From contig JAGASI010000021.1 in the NCBI GenBank assembly GCA_017621845.1, positions 56,705 to 120,704 of the forward strand: a DNA stretch of 64,000 nt. The letters are read 5' to 3'. Origin of the DNA: Muribaculaceae bacterium. GTDB taxonomy: Bacteria > Bacteroidota > Bacteroidia > Bacteroidales > Muribaculaceae. Shown in pieces: positions 1 through 8,139 of the stretch. Below the pieces are notes generated by a model. It saw only the letters and a program-made list of their open reading frames with translations. It was not told the DNA's origin and searched no databases. A program made the position numbers and the translations under genes. Numbering within the stretch: the stretch's first letter is position 1; the number at the start of each line of letters is the position of its first letter.

Positions 1-1
1 C

Positions 2-1009
2 TCCCCCGAAATGTTTCTGCACCCCTCGACAATCCAGGCTCTGTGGAACCGCCTCGAAACCATGCGCCACGACTGCCGCTTTATATATGTCACTCACGAC
101 CTGGAGTTCGCGGCTTCTCGTCAAGGCTCTACTATAGTGTGGGTGGAGGCTTACAACCCTGATAAGGAAAGCTGGAAATACTCACTGTTGGGTCCCGACT
201 CAGTTCTCAGCGAGGGCATATATATGTCAATCATCGGGGCGCGCCGCCCTGTGCTGTTTGTCGAGGGCGATGCCACGCGCTCGATAGACGCCAAGCTATA
301 TCCGCTCCTGTTTCCCGATATGACGGTCAAGTCACTGGGCAGCTGTAACCGTGTCATCGAGGCTACACGCACATTCAACGCTCTTAACGACTTCCACCAC
401 CTCACGGCCATGGGTATCGTCGACCGCGACCGTCGCAATGAGAATGAAGTCGCCTACCTGCGCTCACGACAGATTATGGTGCCTGAGGTTGCCGAAATCG
501 AGAACATCTTCATGCTCCCGCGTGTTATAGCCGCGGTCGCCGCTGCTGCCCGCCGTGACCCGGCGCGCGCTGTCAGTCGTGTCAAAAACGCTGTCATAAC
601 AATGTTTGACCATGACCTCAAAGCTCAGGCACTCGAACACACGCGGCACCATGTCAAACGCACCGTCGAGTACCGTGTCGACGGCCGGTTTAATTCTATT
701 GCCCAGTTTGAACAACATATAGCCCGCCTCACCATCGAGCTCAACCCCCGCTCGGTATACGAAAACACATGCCGTGCCTTCCGCCGTCTCGTCGCTGACC
801 GCGACTACATGGCCATTCTTAAAGTCTATAATCATAAATCGATGCTCTCGGCATCCAACGTCGCCGCCCATGTAGGTCTATCTAACAAGGACGCCTATAT
901 AGAACGCGTCCTGAAGCTTCTGGCCGGCAACTCCCCCCAAAGCGCCGAAATCCGCGCCGCTGCCCTTGCAGTCCTCACCGTAAAAAATGACAAGGACAAG
1001 ACCGCATAG
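2..1009 (+). CDS. AAA-type ATPase with DUF4435/TOPRIM-like C-terminal half, 5' end outside window
   Basis: The reading frame is already open at the window edge. It enters with S-P-E-M-F-L-H-P-S, which is the region just after Walker B of ABC/SMC-like AAA ATPases (usually D-E-P-E..LHPS), followed by IYVTHDLEFAASR, the switch-histidine stretch. The first ATG at 11 is therefore internal and the gene is partial. The C-terminal part has VLFVEGDATRS and later MGIVDRDRR, spaced like the E...DxD acidic residues of TOPRIM or DUF4435 domains. Such ATPase-DUF4435 proteins resemble OLD-family nucleases and are often linked to DNA repair or phage defence. That role is family inference; the N-terminal Walker A is not visible here. 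It ends 9 bp before the convergent xerD gene. Confidence 0.7.
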   Translation, partial: SPEMFLHPSTIQALWNRLETMRHDCRFIYVTHDLEFAASRQGSTIVWVEAYNPDKESWKYSLLGPDSVLSEGIYMSIIGARRPVLFVEGDATRSIDAKLYPLLFPDMTVKSLGSCNRVIEATRTFNALNDFHHLTAMGIVDRDRRNENEVAYLRSRQIMVPEVAEIENIFMLPRVIAAVAAAARRDPARAVSRVKNAVITMFDHDLKAQALEHTRHHVKRTVEYRVDGRFNSIAQFEQHIARLTIELNPRSVYENTCRAFRRLVADRDYMAILKVYNHKSMLSASNVAAHVGLSNKDAYIERVLKLLAGNSPQSAEIRAAALAVLTVKNDKDKTA

Positions 1010-1017
1010 CCGGTGTG

Positions 1018-1926
1018 TTACTTGTTTCTCGGGTGGTGGGCGAGTATCTGGGCATGGAGGGTAGATGACTGGAGATGGAGATAAACCTCGGTGGTAGCTA
1101 TGGATGAGTGACCGAGCATCTGTTGGATGGCTCGCAGGTTGGCGCCTCCTTCAAGCAGGTGGGTCGCAAACGAGTGCCTCAGCGTGTGAGGGGACACATG
1201 GGCCCTTATCCCGGCGGCCAACGCCAGGTCGCGCACAATCATAAATATCATATTGCGCGTGAGAGGACGCCCACGACGGTTGAGGAACACTATATCCTCG
1301 GCACCGGGCTTGATCGGGACTTGGGTCCTGGTATCACCGATATATTCTGAGATAATGTCGGCTGTATAACGGCTCACGGGTATCATGCGCTCTTTGTTAC
1401 CCTTGCCGTTGACTATCATATATCCTTTATCCAATGCCAGAAAAGTAATCCTCAAATCAATGAGTTCACTGACTCGCAGTCCACACCCATATAGCGTCTC
1501 GATAACAGCGCGATTGCGCTGACCCTCGGCTTTAGACATGTCTATACATCCAATCATGTCGTCGATATCCTCGACAGTGAGCACTGTCGGCAACTTGGAT
1601 GTAAACCGTGGCGTCTCGAGCATCATGGCCGGGTCAGTGTCTATATAGCCCTCGATGGTCAGCCACTCAAAAAAAGATTTCACACCCGACACAATCCTGG
1701 CAATTGAGCGAGGCGATATTTCCAAATCATATAAATCGGCAAGAAACCCCTGTAGCGTATCGACAGAGACATCGGCCAATGACACATCATCATTATCGAG
1801 GTCATCGATAAGCCGGGCTATGTCTGTACCATATGCCGCGCGGGTGTTATCAGATAGTCCCCGCTCGAGCCTGAGGTAGGCGTCATAGTCTTTAAGCAGA
1901 CGCTCGGTATCGGGAAGTTTTCTCAT
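1018..1926 (-). CDS. xerD: Tyrosine recombinase XerD
   Basis: A 302-aa site-specific recombinase of the size normal for XerC/XerD. Residues 1-90 form the SAM-like core-binding domain. The catalytic domain shows YGCGLRVSELIDL (arginine I), NGKGNKERMIPVS (lysine), PHTLRHSFATHL (HxLRH) and MLGHSSIATTEVYLH (H/W and nucleophile tyrosine), all canonical. It resolves chromosome dimers at dif with its XerC partner at the FtsK-loaded septum. The start ATG overlaps the stop of the upstream DUF4294-like gene by 4 nt, so the two are co-translated in a nadB-DUF4294-xerD cluster. It is host chromosome, not phage: codon and base usage match nadB. Confidence 0.93.
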   Translation of the reverse strand: MRKLPDTERLLKDYDAYLRLERGLSDNTRAAYGTDIARLIDDLDNDDVSLADVSVDTLQGFLADLYDLEISPRSIARIVSGVKSFFEWLTIEGYIDTDPAMMLETPRFTSKLPTVLTVEDIDDMIGCIDMSKAEGQRNRAVIETLYGCGLRVSELIDLRITFLALDKGYMIVNGKGNKERMIPVSRYTADIISEYIGDTRTQVPIKPGAEDIVFLNRRGRPLTRNMIFMIVRDLALAAGIRAHVSPHTLRHSFATHLLEGGANLRAIQQMLGHSSIATTEVYLHLQSSTLHAQILAHHPRNK

Positions 1927-2564
1927 AACAGGCCCAATTCAATCTGTGAAGCCACGCGCTCGATGATGGCATCATCCTTGTTGCGCTCAGGATTAAATTT
2001 GCCACGAAGACTCACACCGAAGAGCTTGCCAAAGCCCTGCCAGAATGCCGCGCGGAACGACCCTAAGAACGCCTTGACTATGTCGTATGATGACTGGTCG
2101 GTCTCGCGCTGTATGAGTTTGACAAGAAGCTGAGCCTGATTTTTGGAAAACTTCTTGAGCACGGGTTTATATTGGTTAAAGAGGTCCTTCTCCATGCGCT
2201 TGAGGTAATCCTCTCGCTCTTTCTTGGTGTCAAAGGTCTCGATGTACTCATATGTCTCTACCAACGTCTCCCTTATCATCTTGGCATAAGGAAGCGTCAG
2301 CCTGACGTTGCGCACCGTCCTCCAATAGAACTGTTCCTCTTTTTTATTCTTGAACTTCATCGGCGGATACACCACCAACGGTCGGAGGTTAAATGTCACC
2401 AGCGTGTCCCCCTCGGGTGCCACAGTGTAGGTGTAGCTCACATAAAGTTTTTCACGCGCCGAGGGTAATTTCATATCTTCTTCCTGACCATACGTCACAA
2501 TCCCGGCTGTCAGCATTGTCAATGCCAACATCATCAGTCGTGATGTATAACGGAATCCCTGCAT
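1923..2564 (-). CDS. DUF4294-like exported protein
   Basis: A 213-aa protein from the ATG at 2564. An in-frame ATG at 2600 also exists but would put 12 residues in front of the signal peptide. From 2564 the protein starts MQGFRYTSR followed by a hydrophobic run ending near VTYGQ, a standard Sec signal peptide. The mature part is charged and helical, with YVSYTYTVAPEGDTLV and FYWRTVRNVRLTLPYAKMIRETL, as in the Bacteroidota-only DUF4294 family of unknown function. The family often neighbours xerD, and here the two overlap by 4 nt. It lies about 70 bp downstream of nadB. No function is assigned. Confidence 0.75.
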   Translation of the reverse strand: MQGFRYTSRLMMLALTMLTAGIVTYGQEEDMKLPSAREKLYVSYTYTVAPEGDTLVTFNLRPLVVYPPMKFKNKKEEQFYWRTVRNVRLTLPYAKMIRETLVETYEYIETFDTKKEREDYLKRMEKDLFNQYKPVLKKFSKNQAQLLVKLIQRETDQSSYDIVKAFLGSFRAAFWQGFGKLFGVSLRGKFNPERNKDDAIIERVASQIELGLL

Positions 2565-2633
2565 TAAAAACTTTACCTTGTTTAACCTTATACAGGCCAC
2601 CGGTCACTGCCGTGGTCTATTCACCACCATTGT

Positions 2634-4202
2634 TTACTTGACCGGTGGATAGTCAAGCGTATAGTGAAGACCGCGGGACTCCTTACGCTCCTTGGCCTGA
2701 CGCATAATCAGGTAACCGACGTTGATGACATTTCTCAGCTCACATATCTGGCGCGAAGCCTTGGAACACTTGAATAGCCTTTCGGTCTCTTCATACAGGA
2801 TGTCAAGGCGATTCCACGCGCGGTCAAGCCTCAGGTTGGACCTTACAATACCAACATATGTGGCCATTATCTGGTTTACTTCCTTCATCGACTGGGTGAT
2901 AAGCACCATCTCCTCGGGATGGGAAGTGCCCTCATCGTTCCAGTCGGGAACATCGCCACGCAAGTCATAGTTCTTAAAGGTGTCTATAGCATGACGCGCA
3001 GCAGCCGAGGCATATACCACAGCCTCGATGAGCGAATTGCTGGCCAGACGGTTACCACCGTGCAATCCGGTACACGAACATTCACCCAGAGCATAAAGAC
3101 GGTTGATGGACGAGCAACCGTTGGTATCGACAGCGATACCGCCACACAGATAGTGGGCCGCCGGGGCAACCGGGATATAATCTTTAGTGATGTCGATACC
3201 CAATGACAGGCACTTCTGATATATGTTGGGGAAATGTTGGCGCGTCTCCTCGGGGTCCTTATGTGTGACGTCGAGATATACATGATCATCGCCATGCTGC
3301 TTCATCTCCGAGTCGATGGCTCGGGCCACGATGTCACGTGGTGCAAGGGACAGTCGTGGGTCATACTTGTGCATGAATTCCTCGCCCTTGAGGTTTCTCA
3401 ATACAGCTCCATAGCCTCTCATAGCCTCGGTAATCAAGAACGAGGGACGGTCGCCGGGATGATACAGAGCCGTTGGGTGAAATTGGATAAACTCCATGTC
3501 CTTGACCGTTCCCTTGGCACGGTATACCATGGCTATACCGTCACCGGTAGCCACCAAGGGATTGGTGGTAGTCTGATAGACTGCACCCACGCCACCGGTA
3601 GCCATTACCGTGACACGAGACAGAAATTTGTCGACACGTCCCGACTCCTGGTCCAGTACATATGCTCCATAACACGTGATATCGGGTGTGCGACGAGTCA
3701 CTATACGCCCCAGATGATGCTGGGTGATAATCTCGATGGCAAAGTGATTTTCGTACACGTCAATATTCTCATCGGCAAAGACCGACTCTCTCAGCCCTCG
3801 CTGTATCTCCCAGCCGGTATTGTCGGCATGGTGCAGGATACGGAAGTCACTATGACCACCCTCTCGGTGCAAGTCAAAGGTGCCGTCTTCTTTTTTGTCA
3901 AAGTTTACACCCCACGATATAAGATCCCTGATACCCTGAGGCGCTCCTTTGACCACCGCCTCGACAGCCTTGGGATCACTCAGCCAGTCACCGGCCACCA
4001 TTGTGTCGTGTATGTGTTTATCAAAGTTATCAACCTCAAGATTGGTCACCGAGGCAACTCCTCCTTGGGCCAATGCAGTATTGGCCTCCTCAAGATTGGT
4101 CTTGCACACAAGTGCCACCCGCCCGTAGCGGGCTACCTTTAAGGCAAAACTCATGCCGGCGATGCCCGACCCGATTACCAGAAAATCATATTCACGTGTC
4201 AT
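2634..4202 (-). CDS. nadB: L-aspartate oxidase NadB
   Basis: A 522-aa FAD flavoprotein that oxidises L-aspartate to iminoaspartate, the first step of de novo NAD synthesis. Residues 9-20 (VIGSGIAGMSFA) are the GxGxxG dinucleotide-binding fold. Other family signatures are TALAQGGVASV, EFIQFHPTALYHPG with the catalytic region ITEAMRGYGAVLRN, and the C-terminal FAD segment ALGECSCTGLHGGNRLASNSL. The length matches the family. nadA and nadC are not in the window; instead a DUF4294 gene and xerD follow. A Bacteroidota -7 element is found about 136 bp upstream on the same strand, leaving a long leader with a perfect hairpin. Confidence 0.96.
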   Translation of the reverse strand: MTREYDFLVIGSGIAGMSFALKVARYGRVALVCKTNLEEANTALAQGGVASVTNLEVDNFDKHIHDTMVAGDWLSDPKAVEAVVKGAPQGIRDLISWGVNFDKKEDGTFDLHREGGHSDFRILHHADNTGWEIQRGLRESVFADENIDVYENHFAIEIITQHHLGRIVTRRTPDITCYGAYVLDQESGRVDKFLSRVTVMATGGVGAVYQTTTNPLVATGDGIAMVYRAKGTVKDMEFIQFHPTALYHPGDRPSFLITEAMRGYGAVLRNLKGEEFMHKYDPRLSLAPRDIVARAIDSEMKQHGDDHVYLDVTHKDPEETRQHFPNIYQKCLSLGIDITKDYIPVAPAAHYLCGGIAVDTNGCSSINRLYALGECSCTGLHGGNRLASNSLIEAVVYASAAARHAIDTFKNYDLRGDVPDWNDEGTSHPEEMVLITQSMKEVNQIMATYVGIVRSNLRLDRAWNRLDILYEETERLFKCSKASRQICELRNVINVGYLIMRQAKERKESRGLHYTLDYPPVK

Positions 4203-4250
4203 AATCCTATCTTTTATATTATGAGCTTAATCTTATCAATTCTTAAACAA

Positions 4251-4271
4251 CCAACTGATATCATCAGTTGG
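4251..4271 (-). repeat. Perfect inverted repeat in nadB leader
   Basis: CCAACTGAT, 3-nt spacer, ATCAGTTGG: a perfect 9-bp dyad about 50-70 nt upstream of the nadB start and inside its probable leader. It could be an operator for a NAD-responsive repressor or an RNA hairpin. No T-run follows it on the minus strand, so it is not a standard terminator. Confidence 0.5.
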
Positions 4272-4337
4272 GAATAAGCAGAACCGCCCTAAATCAAATA
4301 GTTTATAAATTACAATTTGTAGCCCTTATAGGCACAT

Positions 4338-4346
4338 GCAAAATTA
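4338..4346 (-). promoter_or_regulatory. Candidate nadB promoter -7 element
   Basis: On the minus strand the sequence reads TAATTTTGC, a match to the Bacteroidota -7 consensus TAnnTTTG. No good -33 TTTG lies at 19-21 nt upstream, so this is a one-box call. It gives a leader of about 130 nt to the nadB ATG. Confidence 0.4.
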
Positions 4347-4408
4347 AGACAAAACCACGTGAGTAACATCGGCAAATGATTAAAAAATCAAAAAAAGCCT
4401 CGAAAAAA

Positions 4409-4441
4409 TTTGGCAGTATCAATAAAGATACCTACCTTTGC
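4409..4441 (+). promoter_or_regulatory. Promoter of tRNA-Ser
   Basis: TTTG at 4409-4412 and TACCTTTGC at 4433-4441 with a 20-nt spacer match the Bacteroidota -33/-7 consensus at the ideal spacing. Transcription should begin near 4448, about 45 nt upstream of tRNA-Ser. Confidence 0.75.
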
Positions 4442-4493
4442 CGACGCAAAACCCACCAAAACCGAGGTGAAGGACACCACGGCGGGCAAGCAA

Positions 4494-4578
4494 GGAGAGA
4501 TGGCAGAGTGGTCGATTGCGGCGGTCTTGAAAACCGTTGAGGGTCACACCTCCGGGGGTTCGAATCCCTCTCTCTCCG
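4494..4578 (+). tRNA. tRNA-Ser(TGA)
   Basis: Class II tRNA with acceptor GGAGAGA pairing with TCTCTCC, discriminator G at 4578, anticodon TGA at 4528-4530 inside the loop CTTGAAA, a long variable arm, and T-loop TTCGAAT. The 3' end GCAT lacks an encoded CCA. At the other end of the prophage the repeated segment continues as GCCA, so the uninterrupted gene probably encoded CCA. The 3' end is the integration target of prophage 1. Confidence 0.95.
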
Positions 4579-4579
4579 C
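4567..4579 (+). repeat. attL core in tRNA-Ser 3' end
   Basis: CCTCTCTCTCCGC is identical to 52149-52161. TCGA plus three variable bases precedes both copies. It covers the T-stem 3' strand and acceptor 3' strand of the tRNA, a usual tyrosine-integrase target. A 15-bp palindrome, CACTGATAATCAGTG, follows at 4586-4600 on the phage side and might be an arm-type or accessory protein site. Confidence 0.85.
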
Positions 4580-4616
4580 ATTTAACACTGATAATCAGTG
4601 TATTTGCAAATAAGTA

Positions 4617-4657
4617 CCCGCAAAAGTACCCGATTATGATACTTTTGCGGGTTTTTT
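4617..4657 (+). terminator. Rho-independent terminator after tRNA-Ser
   Basis: A perfect 12-bp stem, CCCGCAAAAGTA with TACTTTTGCGGG (4617-4628/4640-4651), is followed by TTTTTT on the plus strand. It lies on the phage side of attL, so the phage supplies the terminator for the tRNA transcript. The T-run overlaps the stop codon of the convergent spanin gene. Confidence 0.8.
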
Positions 4658-5246
4658 ATGCCTTCCAGCGGGCTATTGTCCTCCAAATAACGAGGCCGGC
4701 GCCGAGACAAAGAAAAATTATTAAGATGGTCGGTGTGCTGCTCGCCTTCTTCTGCTCTTTGGTCTCGGCCTTGTTGTCGGCCTTCTTCTGGACGGCCGCC
4801 ACGGTGGCGGTGCTGTCGGTCTTGTTTACCTGGGCGCCGGCGCGCGTCTGGGTGGCTCGTGTCTGGCTCCCTTCGGCGTTAATAGTAACGGTGCCTTTGG
4901 TAAATGACTTCGGCCGGCCGGCGTCGGGCGGCTTGTCTCGTCGGCTCCCCTCCTGGTTGAAGGCTGCCGAAGTCGGCAGGCTGTCGGTCGGGGTCCCTTC
5001 CTGGCCGGTGGTGTCGAAGTCCCAGCGCTCGAAGTCGACGACGACGTTATAGCGCTGCAGTATCTGCTCGAGGGTCGCCTGGTCGAGGTAGGCGGCGCCG
5101 GTCTCGGTGGCCGCGGTCTCCTGGCTGATGGTGGCGGCGGTCTCCTGGTGGGTCTCCTGCTTGGTCGTGGCCTTCTTGGCCGTGGAGCAGCTCTGAAGCC
5201 CGAAGAAAAGAAGAAGGGCTATTATTAGGGTCGTGGCTGTTCTCAT
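4656..5246 (-). CDS. Unimolecular spanin-like lipoprotein with C-terminal TM (u-spanin)
   Basis: A 196-aa protein with a lipoprotein signal peptide and lipobox L-Q-S-C (Cys20), then a long low-complexity T/A/Q/K-rich periplasmic segment, then a single C-terminal membrane helix (about residues 172-190, [17 protein letters not shown]) and basic tail RTIARWKA. Outer-membrane lipid anchor plus inner-membrane TM in one chain is the layout of u-spanins such as T1 gp11, which fuse inner and outer membranes in the last step of lysis. It overlaps the endolysin gene by 4 nt, supporting the role. Sequence alone gives no family match, so the call rests on topology and position. Confidence 0.7.
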   Translation of the reverse strand: MRTATTLIIALLLFFGLQSCSTAKKATTKQETHQETAATISQETAATETGAAYLDQATLEQILQRYNVVVDFERWDFDTTGQEGTPTDSLPTSAAFNQEGSRRDKPPDAGRPKSFTKGTVTINAEGSQTRATQTRAGAQVNKTDSTATVAAVQKKADNKAETKEQKKASSTPTILIIFLCLGAGLVIWRTIARWKA

Positions 5247-5821
5247 GGCTGAAGGTCGGCGAAGGGTACGACTTTGGGCGGGGTGTCGTTATGGACTAAA
5301 GCGCCGAAGCGGATATAGTCCAGGCGGCGAAGCCAGCCGGCGCGGTAACATGCCGAAGTCGGGCGGCCGGCTATAACCTGGTCTATAAACCTGGCGCGGG
5401 CGCGGTGGATATGGTCGAAAAGCGCGCGGGGATCCTGGGCGTTGAGGGCGGCTAAGGTCTTTTCGCCTACGATGCCGTCTACCTTGACGCCGAGAAGTTT
5501 CTGCACGCCGGTTATTCCGTGCTTGCCCGAAGCCCATACCCAGTCGACGACGATATTAGCTACGCTTTGGCTTTTAATCCGGTCGGCCTGCCATCTGTCC
5601 CAGTAGTGGGGTTTCATGACGCGGTTAACGGCGTCGGCCGGCGTTATTAGCTTGAGGTCGGCTACGTCGATGTCTCCGTCGCCGTCCTTGTCATAGCCTA
5701 CTTGGCGCCAGGTGGCGATTGTTACGCCTCGGTTCGTGGCGCCGCCTGGGTCTCTGGGGTCGTTTACATATCCCCCCTCGAAGCTAAGTATAAAGGGGGC
5801 TAAGATGTCTATTTTAGCCAT
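5243..5821 (-). CDS. Endolysin, GH108 N-acetylmuramidase with peptidoglycan-binding C-terminus
   Basis: 192 aa. The N-terminus [18 protein letters not shown] and [11 protein letters not shown] is the GH108 signature with catalytic glutamate in F-E-G-G. The domain is followed by a PG_binding_3-like region ([19 protein letters not shown]). It should cleave the MurNAc-GlcNAc bond at lysis. Residues about 44-56 contain [13 protein letters not shown], an EF-hand-like calcium loop (D1, D3, D5, G6, I8, D12) inserted in the catalytic domain. There is no signal peptide, so export needs the holin candidate just upstream (2-bp gap). It overlaps the spanin start by 4 nt. Confidence 0.9.
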   Translation of the reverse strand: MAKIDILAPFILSFEGGYVNDPRDPGGATNRGVTIATWRQVGYDKDGDGDIDVADLKLITPADAVNRVMKPHYWDRWQADRIKSQSVANIVVDWVWASGKHGITGVQKLLGVKVDGIVGEKTLAALNAQDPRALFDHIHRARARFIDQVIAGRPTSACYRAGWLRRLDYIRFGALVHNDTPPKVVPFADLQP

Positions 5822-5822
5822 G

Positions 5823-6428
5823 TTATCCGATATATGGGGGTAAAATGTATTGAATATTTTGCGCGGCCTGGTGTAGCGTCGCGCGGGCGCTCTCGGGGTC
5901 TATCTCGCGGCCGTGGGTAAACTCGCAGAAGATACTACCTACCCAGTCATGAGAATTGTCGCTAAGTCTTTTAACGAGTACCTGCGTCGTCCCGCAGGCG
6001 CTTAATAGACTTTTTGCGTAGCGGTCTTCTACCTGGGCGTCGATGTCCGTTATAACCGTGTAAAGCTGGCTTGCCAGGAGCTGGCAGAATTTGGCTACGT
6101 CGCACATCTTGAGGTTCTGGATCCGGGGCTTCATGCTCTCTACGCCTTTGCGCTTGCTCTCGAAATAAATGCTAATCATGCTTTCGTTGCCCAGCGGATG
6201 TGGCTGGACTATGTAGACGCGATCGGCCTTTAATTCGTGTAGCACTTCCCACAGCTCGCCGTGGACGATGGCGGAGTTGTCGCTTCGGCGCTTCTGCTTC
6301 TCGGCCTGCTCGGCCTCCAGCTGTTGTACCTTTAAGTCGGTGAGTTTATTTTTGGCATACTGGTTATAGGCAAAGTAGGCCGCTATAATGGTGCCGATGG
6401 CGCTTATAATAGCGGGTAAATTTTCCAT
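5823..6428 (-). CDS. Membrane-anchored phage protein, holin candidate
   Basis: 201 aa. One N-terminal membrane helix ([19 protein letters not shown], residues 6-24) is followed by a short coiled coil ([17 protein letters not shown]) and a soluble 140-residue domain that I do not recognise. It stands directly before endolysin and spanin, the usual holin position. However, a single TM with a large cytoplasmic domain is unusual for a holin, so a regulator of lysis or a pinholin-type partner is equally possible. Confidence 0.5.
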   Translation of the reverse strand: MENLPAIISAIGTIIAAYFAYNQYAKNKLTDLKVQQLEAEQAEKQKRRSDNSAIVHGELWEVLHELKADRVYIVQPHPLGNESMISIYFESKRKGVESMKPRIQNLKMCDVAKFCQLLASQLYTVITDIDAQVEDRYAKSLLSACGTTQVLVKRLSDNSHDWVGSIFCEFTHGREIDPESARATLHQAAQNIQYILPPYIG

Positions 6429-6442
6429 TGCTGTCTGGTTTT

Positions 6443-6817
6443 TTAATCGGTGTAGCCGGCGGCGGCGAGGTCGGCCTTCGCGTTGGTTTTGATTTCCTGG
6501 ACGCGGCGCAGGTAGGCCTTGTAGTCCGCAATAGCGCGGGCGGCCTCGGCCTCGTCGAGCATTCCTTCCTGGGCGGCGTTGTAGCTGTTTACCAGGTCAA
6601 ATTCGGCGGTTTCGTCGAGCTCGTCTCTGATGACGGCCTTAACGACGGCGCCGCGGGTAGGCTTGCCCCAGATTTTTACGCTGGAGTAGTCGTAACTTTT
6701 TCGCTCGTTGCCTTCTTCGTCGGTCTCGGTCTTGGGCGTGATCGCGTAGTTGTAATAGAAGGCTCCGTTACCCAGGTCTTGAATAATCTGGGGTCTATCG
6801 TTTGAATTTGATTTCAT
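6443..6817 (-). CDS. Hypothetical protein after DGR reverse transcriptase
   Basis: 124 aa, start overlapping the reverse transcriptase stop by 23 nt, so translation is probably coupled. The N-terminal half is predicted beta (AFYYNYAITPK, SSVKIWGKPT) and the C-terminal third is helical and Ala/Glu-rich (MLDEAEAARAIADYKAYLRR). It is not like Avd, which is all-helical. It may be a tail or tail-fibre accessory protein. Not recognised. Confidence 0.55.
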   Translation of the reverse strand: MKSNSNDRPQIIQDLGNGAFYYNYAITPKTETDEEGNERKSYDYSSVKIWGKPTRGAVVKAVIRDELDETAEFDLVNSYNAAQEGMLDEAEAARAIADYKAYLRRVQEIKTNAKADLAAAGYTD

Positions 6818-7844
6818 ACGGTGAGGTTTTGTTTAGTTTCTCGATTAAATGTTTACTATCACTATGTTTGCACCAGCCCCACCAGGAGGCGCAGCGCTGT
6901 AAAAAGTCGGCTTCGCTGATGGGCTTCTTGGCTCTGCGCATGTTGCCTATAGCCCTGGCGAAGTTCTTTTTTATACCTTTGCGGAGCCGTGTTCCCTCCA
7001 GGTAGAATACGTAGCCGAGGAAGTCGACGCCGCGGCCGTGTTTATCGCGGTGCGTCCTGGCTACTGGAAAAATTTGCTTATTGGCTTTTATCTCCAGCTT
7101 TAGCTCTCTGGCCAGATAGTCCTCCATGTCGGCCAGAAGCCGGCGTAAAATCTTCTTATCTGACGCAAAAAATACTAAGTCGTCGGCGTAGTCTATCATA
7201 ATCAGTTTAACGCCGTGCTCCTTCGCCCAGTCCTGGCGAAGCCACATTATAAACCTGGCGAAGTAAAGAAGGGCGAAGAAGATAGAGGGGTGGTTGCCGA
7301 TGGGTATGCCGTCGGCGCTGTCTATAAGGTCGTCTATTAAGGCAATTACGCGCCGGTCTTTAATCTTCCATCGTACCAGCTTCTTTAATACGTCGTGGTC
7401 GATGCTGGGATAAAATTTGCGTATGTCAATTTTAAGGCAATAGCGGCAGTCTTCCGGCTGGTTCCGAAGGAAGTATTTAACGCGGTCGGCGGCTGCCTGG
7501 ATCCCTCGGCCGGGGAGTCCGCAGTAGGTATCGCGGTCGAAAAGTCCCCGCCAGATTGGGGCTACGACGTTCATAATAGCGTGGTGTACTATGCGGTCGG
7601 GATAGTACGGAAGGCGAAATATTACGCGCTCCTTCGGCTCGTGTATTATAACGGTCGTATAGGGCGAGGGCTTGTAGGTTCCTGCCTTTAATTGCTCGTG
7701 TAGCGTCTGGATGTGTTCCTCCCGGTGTTTGTCGTGTACCTTGACGCCGTAGGTGCGCAGCTTACCTTTGCGGGCGGTCTCGTCCGCAGCTCGAAGGTTA
7801 TCTAAGCTAATAACCTGGTCGAAGAGGTTGCCGTGTCTTTTCAC
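6795..7844 (-). CDS. DGR reverse transcriptase
   Basis: A 349-aa single-domain reverse transcriptase. Finger motifs include ERVIFRLPYYPDRIVHHAI (72-90). The palm holds LKIDIRKFYPSIDH (137-150, first catalytic aspartate) and MIDYADDLVFF with YADD at 219-222. Motif 4 reads GIPIGNHPSIFFA (179-191): isoleucine takes the place of Q in QGxxxSP, the DGR hallmark, but the usual SQ is SI. The thumb has VDFLGYVFY. It copies the template-repeat RNA with errors at adenines and drives replacement of the variable repeat. The template lies 163 bp upstream on the same strand. It lacks maturase or endonuclease domains, which argues against a group II intron. Confidence 0.95.
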   Translation of the reverse strand: MKRHGNLFDQVISLDNLRAADETARKGKLRTYGVKVHDKHREEHIQTLHEQLKAGTYKPSPYTTVIIHEPKERVIFRLPYYPDRIVHHAIMNVVAPIWRGLFDRDTYCGLPGRGIQAAADRVKYFLRNQPEDCRYCLKIDIRKFYPSIDHDVLKKLVRWKIKDRRVIALIDDLIDSADGIPIGNHPSIFFALLYFARFIMWLRQDWAKEHGVKLIMIDYADDLVFFASDKKILRRLLADMEDYLARELKLEIKANKQIFPVARTHRDKHGRGVDFLGYVFYLEGTRLRKGIKKNFARAIGNMRRAKKPISEADFLQRCASWWGWCKHSDSKHLIEKLNKTSPYEIKFKR

Positions 7845-8006
7845 TGTCTTTTGCTTTGCTGATTCCCAGCGGCGGTTCGGCTGGTGCCTACTATGCCGCC
7901 TTTGAATGGGTAAATATTTTTTACCTTGTTATCGGTATGGCCTTAGCCCTTTGGGTTGTATTTTGTTGCCGGGTCGGTAGCTGGCCGGCCTGGCTGATCA
8001 GTAATT

Positions 8007-8113
8007 CCGGGAGCCGATGTTCGCATTCGTATTCGAGGGGGCGTTATTCGTATTCGCATTCGCGAGGCCGGCATTCGTGCCGTTATTCGCATTCCCGCCA
8101 AAGAGCACGCCCC
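8007..8113 (-). repeat. DGR template repeat (TR)
   Basis: 107 nt, equal in length to the variable repeat at 8591-8697. On the minus strand it reads as a run of AAT and AAC codons in the target's frame (about a dozen Asn codons). Of its 26 adenines, 18 are substituted in the variable repeat; all other positions are identical. It lies between the 111-aa gene (8140-8475) and the reverse transcriptase, the standard TR site. The 7845-8139 interval holds only this RNA-coding template; open frames across it on the plus strand are not credible genes. Confidence 0.97.
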
Positions 8114-8139
8114 GGGGCTAACAGCCGTATATCGTGGCG

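Noticed and set aside
3234..4142. 302-codon plus-strand frame opposite nadB
   Set aside because: It is antisense to a fully conserved nadB and has no protein-like composition or start signals.
6795..7844. Retron or group II intron reverse transcriptase
   Set aside because: TR/VR pair with adenine-specific changes, no msr-msd or intron RNA structure, no maturase or HNH domain.
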